The notes: generated by a model not told the origin, from the letters alone. Positions 30,224 through 42,787 are shown, counted from the first letter of the stretch. The stretch: 64,000 bases of DNA from a candidate division SR1 bacterium (GCA_014377045.1 JACMQI010000014.1:33065-97064); one strand, 5' to 3'. Translations and numbers: made by a program.

Positions 30224-31273
30224 TTATTGAGAATTCAAGTCGATCTTAAGATCACTGGATATGTCACTCAATTTTCTATATGACCACATTATTTCAACTC
30301 CCATTTTTTTACTTCTATTTCGAAAATCTTTACTTTCTGTTTTTTTCTCTGATATTCCTTCTATTCTTAAATCCAATAATTGAATAATTTTATCAAAAAA
30401 GAATATATAAGCTCTATGCAATTCTACAAATCTTTCGGGGACATAGGTATTTTTTAACTCTTCATTCTTATCAAGATATTTTTTCTTAACATTTTTAATT
30501 TCATCTATTTTCGTACTTTGATATAATTCTGAAAACAGTCCAACTTCACTTTCATCTATTATATTTTGTAATAATTTAGCTCGAAAACTTATATAATTAA
30601 CAATATTAACTCTATCATTGGATTGTGTTAAAGCACTGATTTTTTTGTATTCATCATTTAAATCTATAGTTTTACTAAGCTGATATAACGTTGGAAAATC
30701 AACACCTTCTTTAGCAGCATTTTCAAACGAATCTTGAATACGATTTAATATAGCATAGTCTTGTTTCTTAATTTTAACTTTATCGTAACTATCAAGAGTT
30801 AGTCCCGTTAGGGGACTTATACCTGCATCGACATTTTGTTTGTCATTGTTACCATTGCACCCTTTTTCTTCTTTTGAACCATTACACAGCGTATCCTTAT
30901 TAACAGGGCTGGAAGCGTAAAAATACTCTTCTTTATTTGTTAATCCATCCCCATCCGCATCGGCATTTGGTCCTGATATTAGTTGATTTGCTTGCTCTGA
31001 GAAGCTAAAATATTTTTCAACCCAAGCTTTTGGATATACTGGTAACTCTTTAAAAGATATGGTATCGTACAGAACATCATCAAGATTTATTTTATCTATA
31101 CTTTTACCTAATTTATCTAATATATCTTTTGTTTCATATGATGTGTTATTTGTTTGATCAGTTTTTTTCTTTTTATTTAGAACAACAAAAGCTACGATAG
31201 CTAATGTAACTATAACTATTGAAATACTGATCGCTATTATTTTTTTGAATTGTAGTTTTTTATTTAAATACAT
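30224..31273 (-). CDS. Membrane-anchored protein with calcium-binding-like DxDxDG motif, unknown function
   Basis: 349 residues, not recognised. One membrane segment at about residues 12-32 anchors a large outer domain. Near residue 105 NADADGDGLTNKEEYFYASS is a type 3 thrombospondin/dockerin-like calcium loop, followed by a Cys-containing loop (LCNGSKEEKGCNG) that may form a disulfide. The remainder is helical and charged. It could be a surface or adhesion protein, but no catalytic motif is seen. It is on the minus strand downstream of rnpB. Confidence 0.75.
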   Translation of the reverse strand: MYLNKKLQFKKIIAISISIVIVTLAIVAFVVLNKKKKTDQTNNTSYETKDILDKLGKSIDKINLDDVLYDTISFKELPVYPKAWVEKYFSFSEQANQLISGPNADADGDGLTNKEEYFYASSPVNKDTLCNGSKEEKGCNGNNDKQNVDAGISPLTGLTLDSYDKVKIKKQDYAILNRIQDSFENAAKEGVDFPTLYQLSKTIDLNDEYKKISALTQSNDRVNIVNYISFRAKLLQNIIDESEVGLFSELYQSTKIDEIKNVKKKYLDKNEELKNTYVPERFVELHRAYIFFFDKIIQLLDLRIEGISEKKTESKDFRNRSKKMGVEIMWSYRKLSDISSDLKIDLNSQ

Positions 31274-31344
31274 ATGGGTTTTAATTATATATTATTGTAA
31301 ATAATTTATTTATTTTTGTAAATTAAATTAGTGAGATAACACCT

Positions 31345-31367
31345 AAAAAAATAACCCGTTAAGGGTT
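31345..31367 (-). terminator. Terminator of rnpB
   Basis: On the minus strand hairpin AACCC-TTAAC-GGGTT (31367-31353) is followed by A and a T-run, directly after the closing P1 stem of RNase P RNA. Confidence 0.75.
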
Positions 31368-31369
31368 TT

Positions 31370-31700
31370 GGTTGATCTATAAGCGAGATTTTGTCTGACT
31401 ATCAAATAAGATAGGATATGATAATTAATCTAAGCTGCCTACCTTTTCTTGGCATTGCTCAAGAGGGGGTTTGCCACACGGTCAGTTACCTGGATCTTCG
31501 TGAGTGAGCTCTTACCTCACTTGTTCGCCCTTACCTGTACTACAAATAGACATCGGCGGTTTATTTTCTGTTGCACTTTTCAGCTTTTAATGCTCCCTAA
31601 GGTTACCCTCGACTGTTTACTACACAGTCCCCTGTTTCACACTTTCGTGGTGAGTCTCGACTTTCCTCTGTATAAAATACAGCTATCATACGATCAACCA
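31370..31700 (-). ncRNA. rnpB: RNase P RNA (bacterial type A-like)
   Basis: Catalytic RNA that matures tRNA 5' ends. Read on the minus strand it shows GAGGAAAGTCGAGACTC (CR I) near 31660, the P-RNA block GGTAAGGGCGAACAAG, GGTAAGAGCTCACTC, GGCAAACCCCCTC and the 3' CR V-like GACAAAATCTCGCTTATAG. GGTTGATC near the 5' end pairs with GATCAACC at the 3' end as helix P1, which sets the boundaries within a few bases. A short plus-strand open frame over it is spurious. Confidence 0.93.
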
Positions 31701-31770
31701 TATAGCTTGATAACAAACTTATAGTAATTAGTCAATCAAAAATTGACATAAATATAGATTAAAAGCTATA

Positions 31771-32772
31771 ATGTTATTACGTAACATGGATGATTTTTAC
31801 TCACAACAAGGCGTATCAAGTGGAAAACAAGCAGGAAATAAAACAACTGTGCAAAGCCAACCTATTACTAGTAGTTTAAAAACTGGTAGTGTTGCTGGTG
31901 ACAATGTAGTTTTTTTTCTTATGTATTCTATAATATTTGTAGCTATTATTATTAGTTTGTACTTTATAAGCATACGATTAGCTCGTAAGTATTTTTATAA
32001 CAAAAAAAAACTAGAAGATTGGAAAAAAACAGTTATTTTAGAAATAGCAGTACCAAAAGAAAGTAGTGAGCAGGCTCAAAAAGATAGTGGTTCAAAACGA
32101 GATGATAAAGATGTATTGGCTGTTGGTGAACAAATTTTTTCAGTTCTGAGTGAATTTTCTAAGAGTAATTTTAAAACTTGGCTATTTGGAGGCCAGCGAT
32201 TTTCTTTAGAAATCGTAAATTTAAATCAAGAGACTAGGTTTTGGCTTGGATGCAATAACGATATGGCAGGTGTAATAGAAAGACAAATATTAGCAGTTTA
32301 CCCAAAAGCTAATATAAATCAAATTAAATCTCCAACAATTTTTAAAGAGAATAGCATGGTTTATGTTCAAGAATTGGATTTAGGAATTAGATATGAGTTA
32401 CCATTTAAAACTTACCGAAATCTCGATTTAGAACCACTAAACAGTATTACAAATACCTTACTTGGTTTAGCTAAAGAAGAGTCTGCTGCTATTCAGCTAA
32501 TTATAACTCCGATAAAAGAAGATTGGCAAAAAAATCCTCGTATACTAGCGACAAAAATACAACAAGGTCAAAATCCAAAAGAAATTCTTTTTCCAGATAC
32601 AAGTCCTTTGAAACATATTGGCACTATATTAAAAGAAATAGGTAAAGCTATAAATCCAGATAAAAAAGATGTTCATCAAGATAGAAAAGAAAGGAAAATT
32701 GATCTTTCAGGAAAAGAAACAGCTATTCAATTAACTCCTCAACAGCAAGAAATAATTAAAAAATTAGAATAA
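31771..32772 (+). CDS. N-terminal part of a split VirD4/HerA-like ATPase (membrane and accessory domain)
   Basis: 333 residues. A membrane segment lies at about 47-70, then a mixed domain with FGGQRFSLEIVNLNQETRFW and ELPFKTYRNLDLEPL, a layout I know from long CPR proteins that carry a VirD4/TraG-type ATPase at the C-terminus. The frame stops at TAA 32770-32772, yet continues open in the same frame straight into the ATPase gene. The sequence around the stop (KKLE, stop, KSSKQGF) reads like one continuous domain in which Glu (GAA) became TAA. So this is either half of a broken gene, a recently split pair, or a readthrough product. Confidence 0.75.
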   Translation: MLLRNMDDFYSQQGVSSGKQAGNKTTVQSQPITSSLKTGSVAGDNVVFFLMYSIIFVAIIISLYFISIRLARKYFYNKKKLEDWKKTVILEIAVPKESSEQAQKDSGSKRDDKDVLAVGEQIFSVLSEFSKSNFKTWLFGGQRFSLEIVNLNQETRFWLGCNNDMAGVIERQILAVYPKANINQIKSPTIFKENSMVYVQELDLGIRYELPFKTYRNLDLEPLNSITNTLLGLAKEESAAIQLIITPIKEDWQKNPRILATKIQQGQNPKEILFPDTSPLKHIGTILKEIGKAINPDKKDVHQDRKERKIDLSGKETAIQLTPQQQEIIKKLE

Positions 32773-32802
32773 AAATCTAGTAAACAAGGTTTTAAATATA
32801 CT

Positions 32803-34452
32803 TTGAGAATAATTGGTTCGGCTTTGACTGAAGTTCGTGCAAAAATGCTCGTTGGTAATATTATACCATCTTTTCAAATTTATGAAAACAGACCTTTTAA
32901 TTATTTTAAAAAGAAAAAAACTAATACTAAAGAAGCTGTTAAAAATTTTATTTTGAGAGCTCAAACTTTCAATAATAATAAAATTATTAATACTGAAGAG
33001 ATAAATTCAATTTGGCATTTACCAAATTATTTGACTCAAACAGCAAATATTAAATGGCTTGTCGCTCGAAAGCCGCCAGTACCTTTATTGATTCCTGGTC
33101 CTGGAGATGGAAATGTATTTATAGGTAAAGCTTCATCTGGAGCAACAACAAAGGATGTATACATTAAAACAGAAGATAGATTAAGACATATTTATTCTTT
33201 AGGAGGAACTGGAACTGGTAAATCAGAGTTAATGGGACATGTCATACTTGAAGATATTAAAATGGGTAATGGCGTGTGTGTAGTTGATCCACATGGTGAG
33301 CTAGTTGATAATCTCATGCTTCGTATGCCACCTGAAGTGCTAGATAGGGTAATTTTATTCTCACCTTCTATGTCTGATTTTCCACTAGGTTTAAATATGC
33401 TTGAAACTGATCCTCGAAAGCCAACAGAGAAAACTTTAGTAATAGATATGATGTTCAGCATTTGGGACAAACTATACGACCTTAAGGCTACTGGCGGACC
33501 AATGTTTGAGCAGTATATGAAAAATGCTATGAGGCTTGTGATGAGTCATCCTGAAAGCGGATCTACTCTTATGGAAATAGGTAAGGTACTAACAGATGAG
33601 GATTTTCGTACATTCAAATTGGCTATGTGCGATGAACAAGAAGTGGTCGATTTTTGGGAAAAAAATGCTACACAAGCTGGTGGTGAAGCAAGTTTAGAAA
33701 ATATGGTACCTTATATTACTTCAAAGTTAGCTCCTTTTACTACAAATGATTTTTTGAGACCGATGATAGGTCAGCAAAAGAGTGCAATAAATTTTAGAAG
33801 CGCTATGGACAATAAAAAGATATTATTGTTAAAGCTCGAAAAATCGTTGATTGGTGAGGGCTCATCATATTTACTTGGTATGGTAATTATCGGTAGTATT
33901 CTTAGAGCAGGTATGGGAAGAGCAGATGGACTACGTGTCAATGAAGACGGTACTACAGAAGAAATCTTAGCTAATGAAAGAACACCATTTTTTGTATATA
34001 TAGACGAAATGCAAAACTTTTTGTTTGATGCTATCCCTCAGGCGCTGGAAGAAATTCGTAAATATAAGCTTGGATTTTATTTAGCACATCAATTTGTAAA
34101 GCAGGTTATAAGTAAAGGAGATGAACGAATTAAAGACTCTATAATGAACAATTGCGCAAATAAATTCATATATCGTATTGGTGCCGAAGACGCAAAATAT
34201 TTAGAAGCTGAATTCGCTCCAGAAATAACAGCTAACGATCTTATGAATCCAGAAAAATATTCAATAAATGCGCGTATACTAGTAGATGGTCAAAAAACTA
34301 CTTCATTTAATTTTTATCCAGAGAATACATTTAGTAAACCAATTGATAAGAATATAAAGAATCAGATAATAGAGAACACTAAAAGAAAATATGGAAGACC
34401 TAGAAGTGAGGTTGAAGAAGAGATTAGAGATCGTGGAAAACTACTGTTTTAG
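32803..34452 (+). CDS. VirD4/TraG/HerA-like AAA ATPase (C-terminal part of split gene)
   Basis: Hexameric DNA-pumping ATPase family tied to type IV secretion or pili. Walker A GGTGTGKSEL lies near residue 135, Walker B PFFVYIDEMQNFLF follows, along with GNGVCVVDPHGELVDNL and the TraG-like NNCANKFIYRIGAEDAKYLE. 549 residues from a TTG at 32803; the first ATG is 32845. Neither start has an RBS, and the frame is continuous with the upstream half apart from one TAA. The region RIIGSALTEVRAKML belongs with the upstream domain, supporting an original single protein of about 890 residues. Confidence 0.88.
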   Translation: MRIIGSALTEVRAKMLVGNIIPSFQIYENRPFNYFKKKKTNTKEAVKNFILRAQTFNNNKIINTEEINSIWHLPNYLTQTANIKWLVARKPPVPLLIPGPGDGNVFIGKASSGATTKDVYIKTEDRLRHIYSLGGTGTGKSELMGHVILEDIKMGNGVCVVDPHGELVDNLMLRMPPEVLDRVILFSPSMSDFPLGLNMLETDPRKPTEKTLVIDMMFSIWDKLYDLKATGGPMFEQYMKNAMRLVMSHPESGSTLMEIGKVLTDEDFRTFKLAMCDEQEVVDFWEKNATQAGGEASLENMVPYITSKLAPFTTNDFLRPMIGQQKSAINFRSAMDNKKILLLKLEKSLIGEGSSYLLGMVIIGSILRAGMGRADGLRVNEDGTTEEILANERTPFFVYIDEMQNFLFDAIPQALEEIRKYKLGFYLAHQFVKQVISKGDERIKDSIMNNCANKFIYRIGAEDAKYLEAEFAPEITANDLMNPEKYSINARILVDGQKTTSFNFYPENTFSKPIDKNIKNQIIENTKRKYGRPRSEVEEEIRDRGKLLF

Positions 34453-34492
34453 GATAACAAAAAATACCTAATTAAAGGTAAGATAATGTTTA

Positions 34493-34568
34493 TGGTCGGG
34501 ACGTAGGGATTCGAACCCTAGACCTCTTGGTCCCAAACCAAGCGCGCTACCAACTGCGCTACGTCCCG
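34493..34568 (-). tRNA. tRNA-Pro (anticodon TGG)
   Basis: Minus strand cloverleaf: acceptor CGGGACG/CGTCCCG, anticodon stem CTTGG/CCAAG with loop TTTGGGA, T loop TTCGAATC, encoded CCA. Confidence 0.97.
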
Positions 34569-34579
34569 TTGTGCTAAGT

Positions 34580-34608
34580 ATAATTATATAAAGACAGAAT
34601 AATGTCAA
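34580..34608 (-). promoter_or_regulatory. Promoter of tRNA-Pro
   Basis: Minus strand TTGACA (34608-34603), 17-base spacer, AATTAT (34585-34580). Confidence 0.55.
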
Positions 34609-34677
34609 GCTTTATAAAAAATAATAACTATTAAACATAATAAATCCACATTTTTAAAGCTTCTATAAAAAAAAGTC

Positions 34678-34706
34678 TTGACAAAATATTATATATTTGT
34701 TTAGTT
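34678..34706 (+). promoter_or_regulatory. Promoter of 23S rRNA
   Basis: TTGACA (34678-34683), 17-base spacer, TTAGTT (34701-34706). The leader to the mature 23S is about 150 bases and holds the 5' processing arm. The separate promoter fits the lack of linkage to 16S. Confidence 0.6.
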
Positions 34707-34751
34707 TAAAAACGTTACTCACATAACGGTACGAGAAGTACTTCAAGTAGC

Positions 34752-34775
34752 AACTTTACAGTTGGATTTAAAACA
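34752..34775 (+). other. 5' arm of the pre-23S processing stem
   Basis: 24 bases perfectly complementary to 38101-38124, enclosing the entire 23S gene; expected RNase III substrate. Confidence 0.88.
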
Positions 34776-34860
34776 CCGTAATAAAAATTAAAAAATTATA
34801 TCGCAAACTAGACATTAAATTGTCTTGTTGAAGGGTAAAATTGTAAGTTCAAAAATCTAT

Positions 34861-38045
<3,185 letters not shown>

Positions 38046-38100
38046 CTAGCTTTTTGGCTCAGAACTTTTTATTTCGGGGCGTGACTATGTCACCTTACAA

Positions 38101-38124
38101 TGTTTTAAATCCAACTGTAAAGTT
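38101..38124 (+). other. 3' arm of the pre-23S processing stem
   Basis: Perfect complement of 34752-34775. Beyond it, up to 38317, about 190 AT-rich bases show no 5S rRNA, tRNA or open frame. Confidence 0.88.
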
Positions 38125-38317
38125 TATTAACTAATCATTTAATATTATTATAGGTTACTTAATTTTTTTTGATGATAATAAATATTTATAAATTAAAAGT
38201 ATCTTTTGAATCGTAAGTAAGTCCTATATATTTAGCCTATAAGAAGTACTATTATTCATTATATAACACGTTTTATTTAGTTTCAAAGTGCTCTAATGAT
38301 TTTTTTTAATTGTAAAC

Positions 38318-38346
38318 TTGAATAAAATGATTATATAGGGTATAAT
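38318..38346 (+). promoter_or_regulatory. Promoter of the LOG-family gene
   Basis: TTGAAT (38318-38323), 17-base spacer, perfect TATAAT (38341-38346), which ends 9 bases before the ATG at 38356: nearly leaderless. Confidence 0.65.
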
Positions 38347-38355
38347 TGATTAATC

Positions 38356-39012
38356 ATGATTCATATTAATACAAAAACAGATAACTTACAAACCTTGTCA
38401 GAAGATCAGTTTAATTTAATTGAAGTAATTAAACAGGAGTATGAATTAGGGATGTTAGTCTTAAACTCTCTAACTCCTCATACTGCTACAATTTATGGGG
38501 GATCTTTAATTGGAGATCAAGAAGAAACCTACAAAGATATACAAATTATAGCAAAAATATTGTCCGAAAAAAATTGGAGTATTGTTTCTGGTGGTGGTCC
38601 AGGTATTATGTCCGCTGCATTATCTGGGGCTAAACAAGGTAAAGGAAAGGCTGTTGCATTATGTATAAATATTCCTGGAGAACCCCCTTTTAAAAATCCA
38701 GATGTTAGTATAACTTTTTCACAATTTTCAGTTCGAAAGTACTTGTTAAGACAATCTGATATATTTATTTTTGCTCCAGGTGGGATTGGTACATTAGATG
38801 AGCTAATGGAAATATTTACATTAATTAAAACTCATAAACATCCTCCAAAAAAAATATTCTTATTTGATACTAATTTTTGGCATGGATATATTTATTGGCT
38901 CGAAAATATATTAATAAAGCAACGAAGAGTAGTTTCAGGTGAATTTACTTCATTGTTTTATCTTGTAAATTCTGCTGAAGAAATTATGGATATAATAGGA
39001 TATGAAAAGTAA
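38356..39012 (+). CDS. LOG-family protein (lysine-decarboxylase-like fold)
   Basis: 218 residues. The Rossmann-type nucleotide site reads VSGGGPGIMSAALSGA and the family signature PGGIGTLDELMEIF is intact. Relatives are cytokinin nucleoside monophosphate phosphoribohydrolases or nucleotide 5'-monophosphate nucleosidases (PpnN-like). A role in nucleotide salvage is the most likely for a reduced genome. The stop overlaps the CAP-domain gene by 11 bases. Confidence 0.88.
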   Translation: MIHINTKTDNLQTLSEDQFNLIEVIKQEYELGMLVLNSLTPHTATIYGGSLIGDQEETYKDIQIIAKILSEKNWSIVSGGGPGIMSAALSGAKQGKGKAVALCINIPGEPPFKNPDVSITFSQFSVRKYLLRQSDIFIFAPGGIGTLDELMEIFTLIKTHKHPPKKIFLFDTNFWHGYIYWLENILIKQRRVVSGEFTSLFYLVNSAEEIMDIIGYEK

Positions 39013-39544
39013 CTTTTTTTTTAACAAAGGAAAATTATTAATTCTTTTGTCAGTAGCGTCTCTTATAATTTCTCTTATTATTTTTTTTACATTTATTTAT
39101 CAAACTAGTACAGTTTCAACGCAAGATCAAAAAACTTTTTTTTCTTTAGAACAATTAAATATTATAGTAAATAAAGAACGTATTTTTGCTAATTTGTCAC
39201 CACTAAAATTAAATGGTAAGTTAAATATAGCAGCGAGAAATAAAGCTCTTGATATGTCCAATCAGCACTATTTTTCTCATATTAGTCCTGTAAATGGGAA
39301 AAAATGGTCTGATTTCATAAAGGAGTCAGAATATAATTACGAAGAAGCAGGTGAAAATTTAGCAAACGGCTTTGAAAATCCTACAGAAATGGTTGCAGCT
39401 TGGATGAAATCACCATCACATAAAGAAAATATTTTGAATAAAGATGTTGATGAGACAGGAATTGGCTATGCTTACGGTAAATTAGGGGGTATTCCAACGA
39501 TTTTTGTTGTACAAGTCTTCGGTGCTCAAGAAATTTCTATTTGA
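39002..39544 (+). CDS. CAP/SCP-domain protein, membrane-anchored
   Basis: 180 residues. A membrane segment lies at about 12-34, then a CAP domain: AARNKALDMSNQHYFSHISP, EEAGENLANGF, MKSPSHKENILNKDVDETGI (conserved His and Glu). Bacterial CAP proteins are exported and of unclear biochemical role; a wall or host-surface function is possible. Start overlaps the upstream gene. The stop is TGA, and the last 8 bases overlap convergent ruvC. Confidence 0.9.
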   Translation: MKSNFFFNKGKLLILLSVASLIISLIIFFTFIYQTSTVSTQDQKTFFSLEQLNIIVNKERIFANLSPLKLNGKLNIAARNKALDMSNQHYFSHISPVNGKKWSDFIKESEYNYEEAGENLANGFENPTEMVAAWMKSPSHKENILNKDVDETGIGYAYGKLGGIPTIFVVQVFGAQEISI

Positions 39545-40001
39545 GTCCAAGCCAGGCCATTGCGAGACTATCTGCGGCATCGTCAGGTTTTGGTATTTGA
39601 TCAAGCTTATATATTTTTTTAACCATATTTTGAACCTGTACTTTGGTAGCTCTTCCATACCCACATAAGCTTTGCTTTATCTGGAGCGGAGTTAGTTCAA
39701 GAATTTTCACATTATGTTTAGCAAGCAAGTACAAGGTCATACCGCGACTTTGAGCTACACTAATAACGGTTTTAGCGTTTTTAAAGAAAAATAAGTCTTC
39801 TACAACAGCATTATTTGGTTTGTATTTTAAAATAATAGATTCCAAATCTCTACCAAGCTCAAGTAATCTAAAAGGCATCTGTTCTTTTGGTAGTGGCAAT
39901 GTTTGAAGAATACCGTATTCGTGGATAATAGGATGATTACGTGTACCGCTAACAAGAGAAAAACCAACTGTGGCTGTACCAGGATCTATACCAATAGTCA
40001 T
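39537..40001 (-). CDS. ruvC: Crossover junction endodeoxyribonuclease RuvC
   Basis: 154 residues. Resolves Holliday junctions. The catalytic acidic residues are visible: GIDPGTATVGFS (Asp), NAVVEDLFFFKNAKT (Glu) and KPDDAADSLAMA (Asp pair). ruvA is at 55062; ruvB is not in the window. A TTGACA-17-TACTTT promoter ends 9 bases before the ATG. Confidence 0.95.
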   Translation of the reverse strand: MTIGIDPGTATVGFSLVSGTRNHPIIHEYGILQTLPLPKEQMPFRLLELGRDLESIILKYKPNNAVVEDLFFFKNAKTVISVAQSRGMTLYLLAKHNVKILELTPLQIKQSLCGYGRATKVQVQNMVKKIYKLDQIPKPDDAADSLAMAWLGLK

Positions 40002-40010
40002 ATTACTATA

Positions 40011-40039
40011 AAAGTATAATAGCCATTAATATTTGTCAA
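40011..40039 (-). promoter_or_regulatory. Promoter of ruvC
   Basis: Minus strand TTGACA (40039-40034), 17-base spacer, TACTTT (40016-40011), 9 bases from the start codon. Confidence 0.6.
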
Positions 40040-40210
40040 AAAGTACAATATTATAAGCTTAGTACTTCATTTAAAATATATAATGCTACTTGATGCTGTA
40101 AAAGTAATTTGAGACCAGTATAATACAAATTATTTTTTAGTTTATTGATATGGACAACCAATTGGTGGACTTAAACTGGTAGATAGGAGTTGGAAAATTG
40201 ATATTGAAAT

Positions 40211-40333
40211 ATGAATTTGCAAAGTAATTTACGCGCTTGTGAGGAAATTAAAATTACTCATCAAGATATTATGAATGACTTAGTAAACGTTGAACAGTAT
40301 GCTGATTTACATTTTTTAGAAAAAGATAGATAG
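40211..40333 (+). CDS. Possible 40-residue protein
   Basis: Short open frame in the 360-base gap between ruvC and topA: ATG at 40211, stop TAG at 40331-40333, acidic and helical (ACEEIKITHQDIMNDLV). Not recognised; it may be chance. The rest of the gap shows nothing clear. Confidence 0.25.
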   Translation: MNLQSNLRACEEIKITHQDIMNDLVNVEQYADLHFLEKDR

Positions 40334-40361
40334 AGAAAATTGAAGATACTGTTAATTAATT

Positions 40362-42617
40362 TTATTTGGAAGTTTTTTCAGTATATCCACAAATTTTTTT
40401 ATCCAAGTTGCAGGATATATATGAGCGTCCTTTATATGATTTCTTTATAAGGACACCACTTTTTTTAGCTTTTCTTCCTTGTTCAGAGCATTGTGGGCAC
40501 GGACCAAAATTAACACTGGTTACAGTATGCTTATTTCCTACTTTATATTCTGCGCATGCTATATATGTATTTAGAGAAGACTTAGATACACGTACTACAA
40601 GTTCCTTCTTACATTCCACACAAAACTGACCTTTAGCTTGATTATCATACTGCAAGTGAGCCTCTTTTTCTGCTGTTTCTAATTCGCGGAAATTTTTCGG
40701 ATACATTATCTCAGGATGATTTGGATTTTGATAATATTCACCAAATCTACCTACTTTAAGTACCATTTTGTCACCAAATTTAGGATCTTCTACATCTGAC
40801 TCACTTGACGTATATTTTGCACGATCCTCTTTTAGTGTTGGTATTTTTGCCTCAACTTGTTTTTTGAAATCACCCCAAAAATTCTGTAATACATCTTCAT
40901 ATTCTTTTTCACCTCTACTAATATCATCTAGATTATCTTCCATTCTTGCTGTTAATTCTGCACCAGTTACTTCAGTAAAATTTTCTACAAGGAGTATATT
41001 TATTTTCATCCCAAGTGTAGTAGGTATCAAAGTTTGTGCTTTGTCTTCAACATATTCTCGATCATGAAGTGTAGAAATAATAGTTGCATAGGTAGATGGT
41101 CTCCCTATACCGAGCTCTTCTAGTCTTTTTATTAAACTAGCAGGTGAAAAGCGATAAGGTGGTTGGGTAAATTTTTGTAGATATTCAAGTTCTTGTAAAT
41201 AAAGTGTTTCATTTTTTTTGATATTTAAAGTATTAGAGGTTAAAAGTTTTTCGTCTGATAAAATTTTAAATCCAGGATGGATAGTCCAAGCAAATGATCC
41301 GCTAAATAAATCTTTTTGACTGTTTTCAAGATCAAAATTAACTCGCTCTTTGATTTCGTCAGTCATTTGACTACCTATCATTTGTTTCCAAATTAAAGTA
41401 TATAATTTTAGCATCTTCGGTTCTAATTTCCCGATCAATTTTTGTGGTACAAGCTGCGGATTTGTTGGACGAATCGCTTCATGTGCTTCTTGGCTATTTT
41501 TACTCTTAGATTTATAATGTTTTTTATTATCTGGAAGGCATTCAGGGTATTTACTACTTATAAATGCTCGAGCTGAATCGATAGAATCTTGAGATAGGTT
41601 GACACTATCTGTTCTCATGTATGTAATTAATGCAGTAGGACTTCCATCAATGTCGACACCTTCATAAAGCTTTTGAGCTAATTGCATGGTTATTTTTGGT
41701 GTAAATCCAAGTTTTGATGAAGCGGCTTGTTGAAGTGTTGAAGTTATAAACGGGGGTTTTGTTTTGTTGATTTCGGTAGAATTTTTGACTTCAATAATAG
41801 TAAAGAGGGTGTTTACATTTAATCCCTCAACCAGACTTAATAATTCTTGTTTATTATCAATAACTTTAGGAATTTTTATTCCTTTAAATTTACTCGCTTT
41901 AATTATAAGTTTATGATATATTGATGTTTCTTCTCTTTCATTTTTATTTTCCCATAGAGCCCATTTTTCTACCGCTTTAGCAATTTGCTTTACATCAAAC
42001 ATGCCGCTTATTTCCCAAAACTCAGTTGAAATAAATGATATAATTTCTTGCTCACGTTCACAAATAATTCTTAAAGCTGGAGACTGCACTCTTCCTGCTG
42101 AAAGCTTGTAATTATTCATAGTTGACCATAATACTGGTGATAATTTATAGCCTACAAGCTTGTCCAAAACTTGTCTAGCCTGTTGAGCCTTTACTAATGT
42201 AGTATTGAGTAAACGAGGATTTTTTAATGCTTCATTAATAGCCTTTGGAGTAATTTCGTGAAACTCTAGTCGCTGTACTAGAGATTTATCTTTTATACCT
42301 AAGATTTCCGACAAATGCCAAGAGATGGCTTCTCCTTCACGATCAGCATCTGTAGCAAATAACACACCATCTTTACTTTGTTTTGCAAGCTTTATTAACT
42401 CCTTTACAACATCTTTTTTCTTAGGGTCGATTTCATAAATTGGTAAAAAATGATTGTCTATATCTATACCGTTTATTTCTAATCTACGATTATCTTTTGT
42501 CTTTTTATCATTAGAGATACGTCTAATGTGACCAACTGAAGCCTTAACAATATATTTATTTCCAACTATTTTAGAAATTGTTTTAGCTTTAGCTGGAGAT
42601 TCTACGATGATTAGCAT
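40362..42617 (-). CDS. topA: DNA topoisomerase I
   Basis: Type IA topoisomerase relaxing negative supercoils, 751 residues. The Toprim domain starts VESPAKAKTISKIVGNKY and has FATDADREGEAISWHL. The catalytic Tyr is in ITYMRTDSVNLS. SAGRVQSPALRII and GRPSTYATIISTL are further core motifs. The tail has zinc-ribbon-like cysteines (CVECKKEL, CPQCSEQG). Everything expected is present. Confidence 0.97.
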   Translation of the reverse strand: MLIIVESPAKAKTISKIVGNKYIVKASVGHIRRISNDKKTKDNRRLEINGIDIDNHFLPIYEIDPKKKDVVKELIKLAKQSKDGVLFATDADREGEAISWHLSEILGIKDKSLVQRLEFHEITPKAINEALKNPRLLNTTLVKAQQARQVLDKLVGYKLSPVLWSTMNNYKLSAGRVQSPALRIICEREQEIISFISTEFWEISGMFDVKQIAKAVEKWALWENKNEREETSIYHKLIIKASKFKGIKIPKVIDNKQELLSLVEGLNVNTLFTIIEVKNSTEINKTKPPFITSTLQQAASSKLGFTPKITMQLAQKLYEGVDIDGSPTALITYMRTDSVNLSQDSIDSARAFISSKYPECLPDNKKHYKSKSKNSQEAHEAIRPTNPQLVPQKLIGKLEPKMLKLYTLIWKQMIGSQMTDEIKERVNFDLENSQKDLFSGSFAWTIHPGFKILSDEKLLTSNTLNIKKNETLYLQELEYLQKFTQPPYRFSPASLIKRLEELGIGRPSTYATIISTLHDREYVEDKAQTLIPTTLGMKINILLVENFTEVTGAELTARMEDNLDDISRGEKEYEDVLQNFWGDFKKQVEAKIPTLKEDRAKYTSSESDVEDPKFGDKMVLKVGRFGEYYQNPNHPEIMYPKNFRELETAEKEAHLQYDNQAKGQFCVECKKELVVRVSKSSLNTYIACAEYKVGNKHTVTSVNFGPCPQCSEQGRKAKKSGVLIKKSYKGRSYISCNLDKKICGYTEKTSK

Positions 42618-42758
42618 ATTTTTAAATAAATAAATTAACTTTTGAAGATTGGCAAGTGGTATAATTATTACTAAACATGTACAGAATCTAAATTTTTAAT
42701 TTTTGTCAATATACTTGTCTATTCTAGGAAAATTACTGACACTTAAATTAAAATACTC

Positions 42759-42787
42759 TTGACAAACTTAAGATTGTAATTTATATA
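42759..42787 (+). promoter_or_regulatory. Promoter of the S10/spc operon
   Basis: TTGACA (42759-42764), 17-base spacer, TATATA (42782-42787). The leader to the rpsJ ATG is about 30 bases, too short for the E. coli-type L4-responsive leader. Confidence 0.7.

Noticed and set aside
31449..31724. Plus-strand 91-codon frame
   Set aside because: It is antisense to the RNase P RNA, whose conserved blocks explain the sequence.
38046..38355. Possible 5S rRNA after 23S
   Set aside because: No CCGAACTCGGAAG-type block or 5S fold is present; only the processing arm and AT-rich spacer were found.
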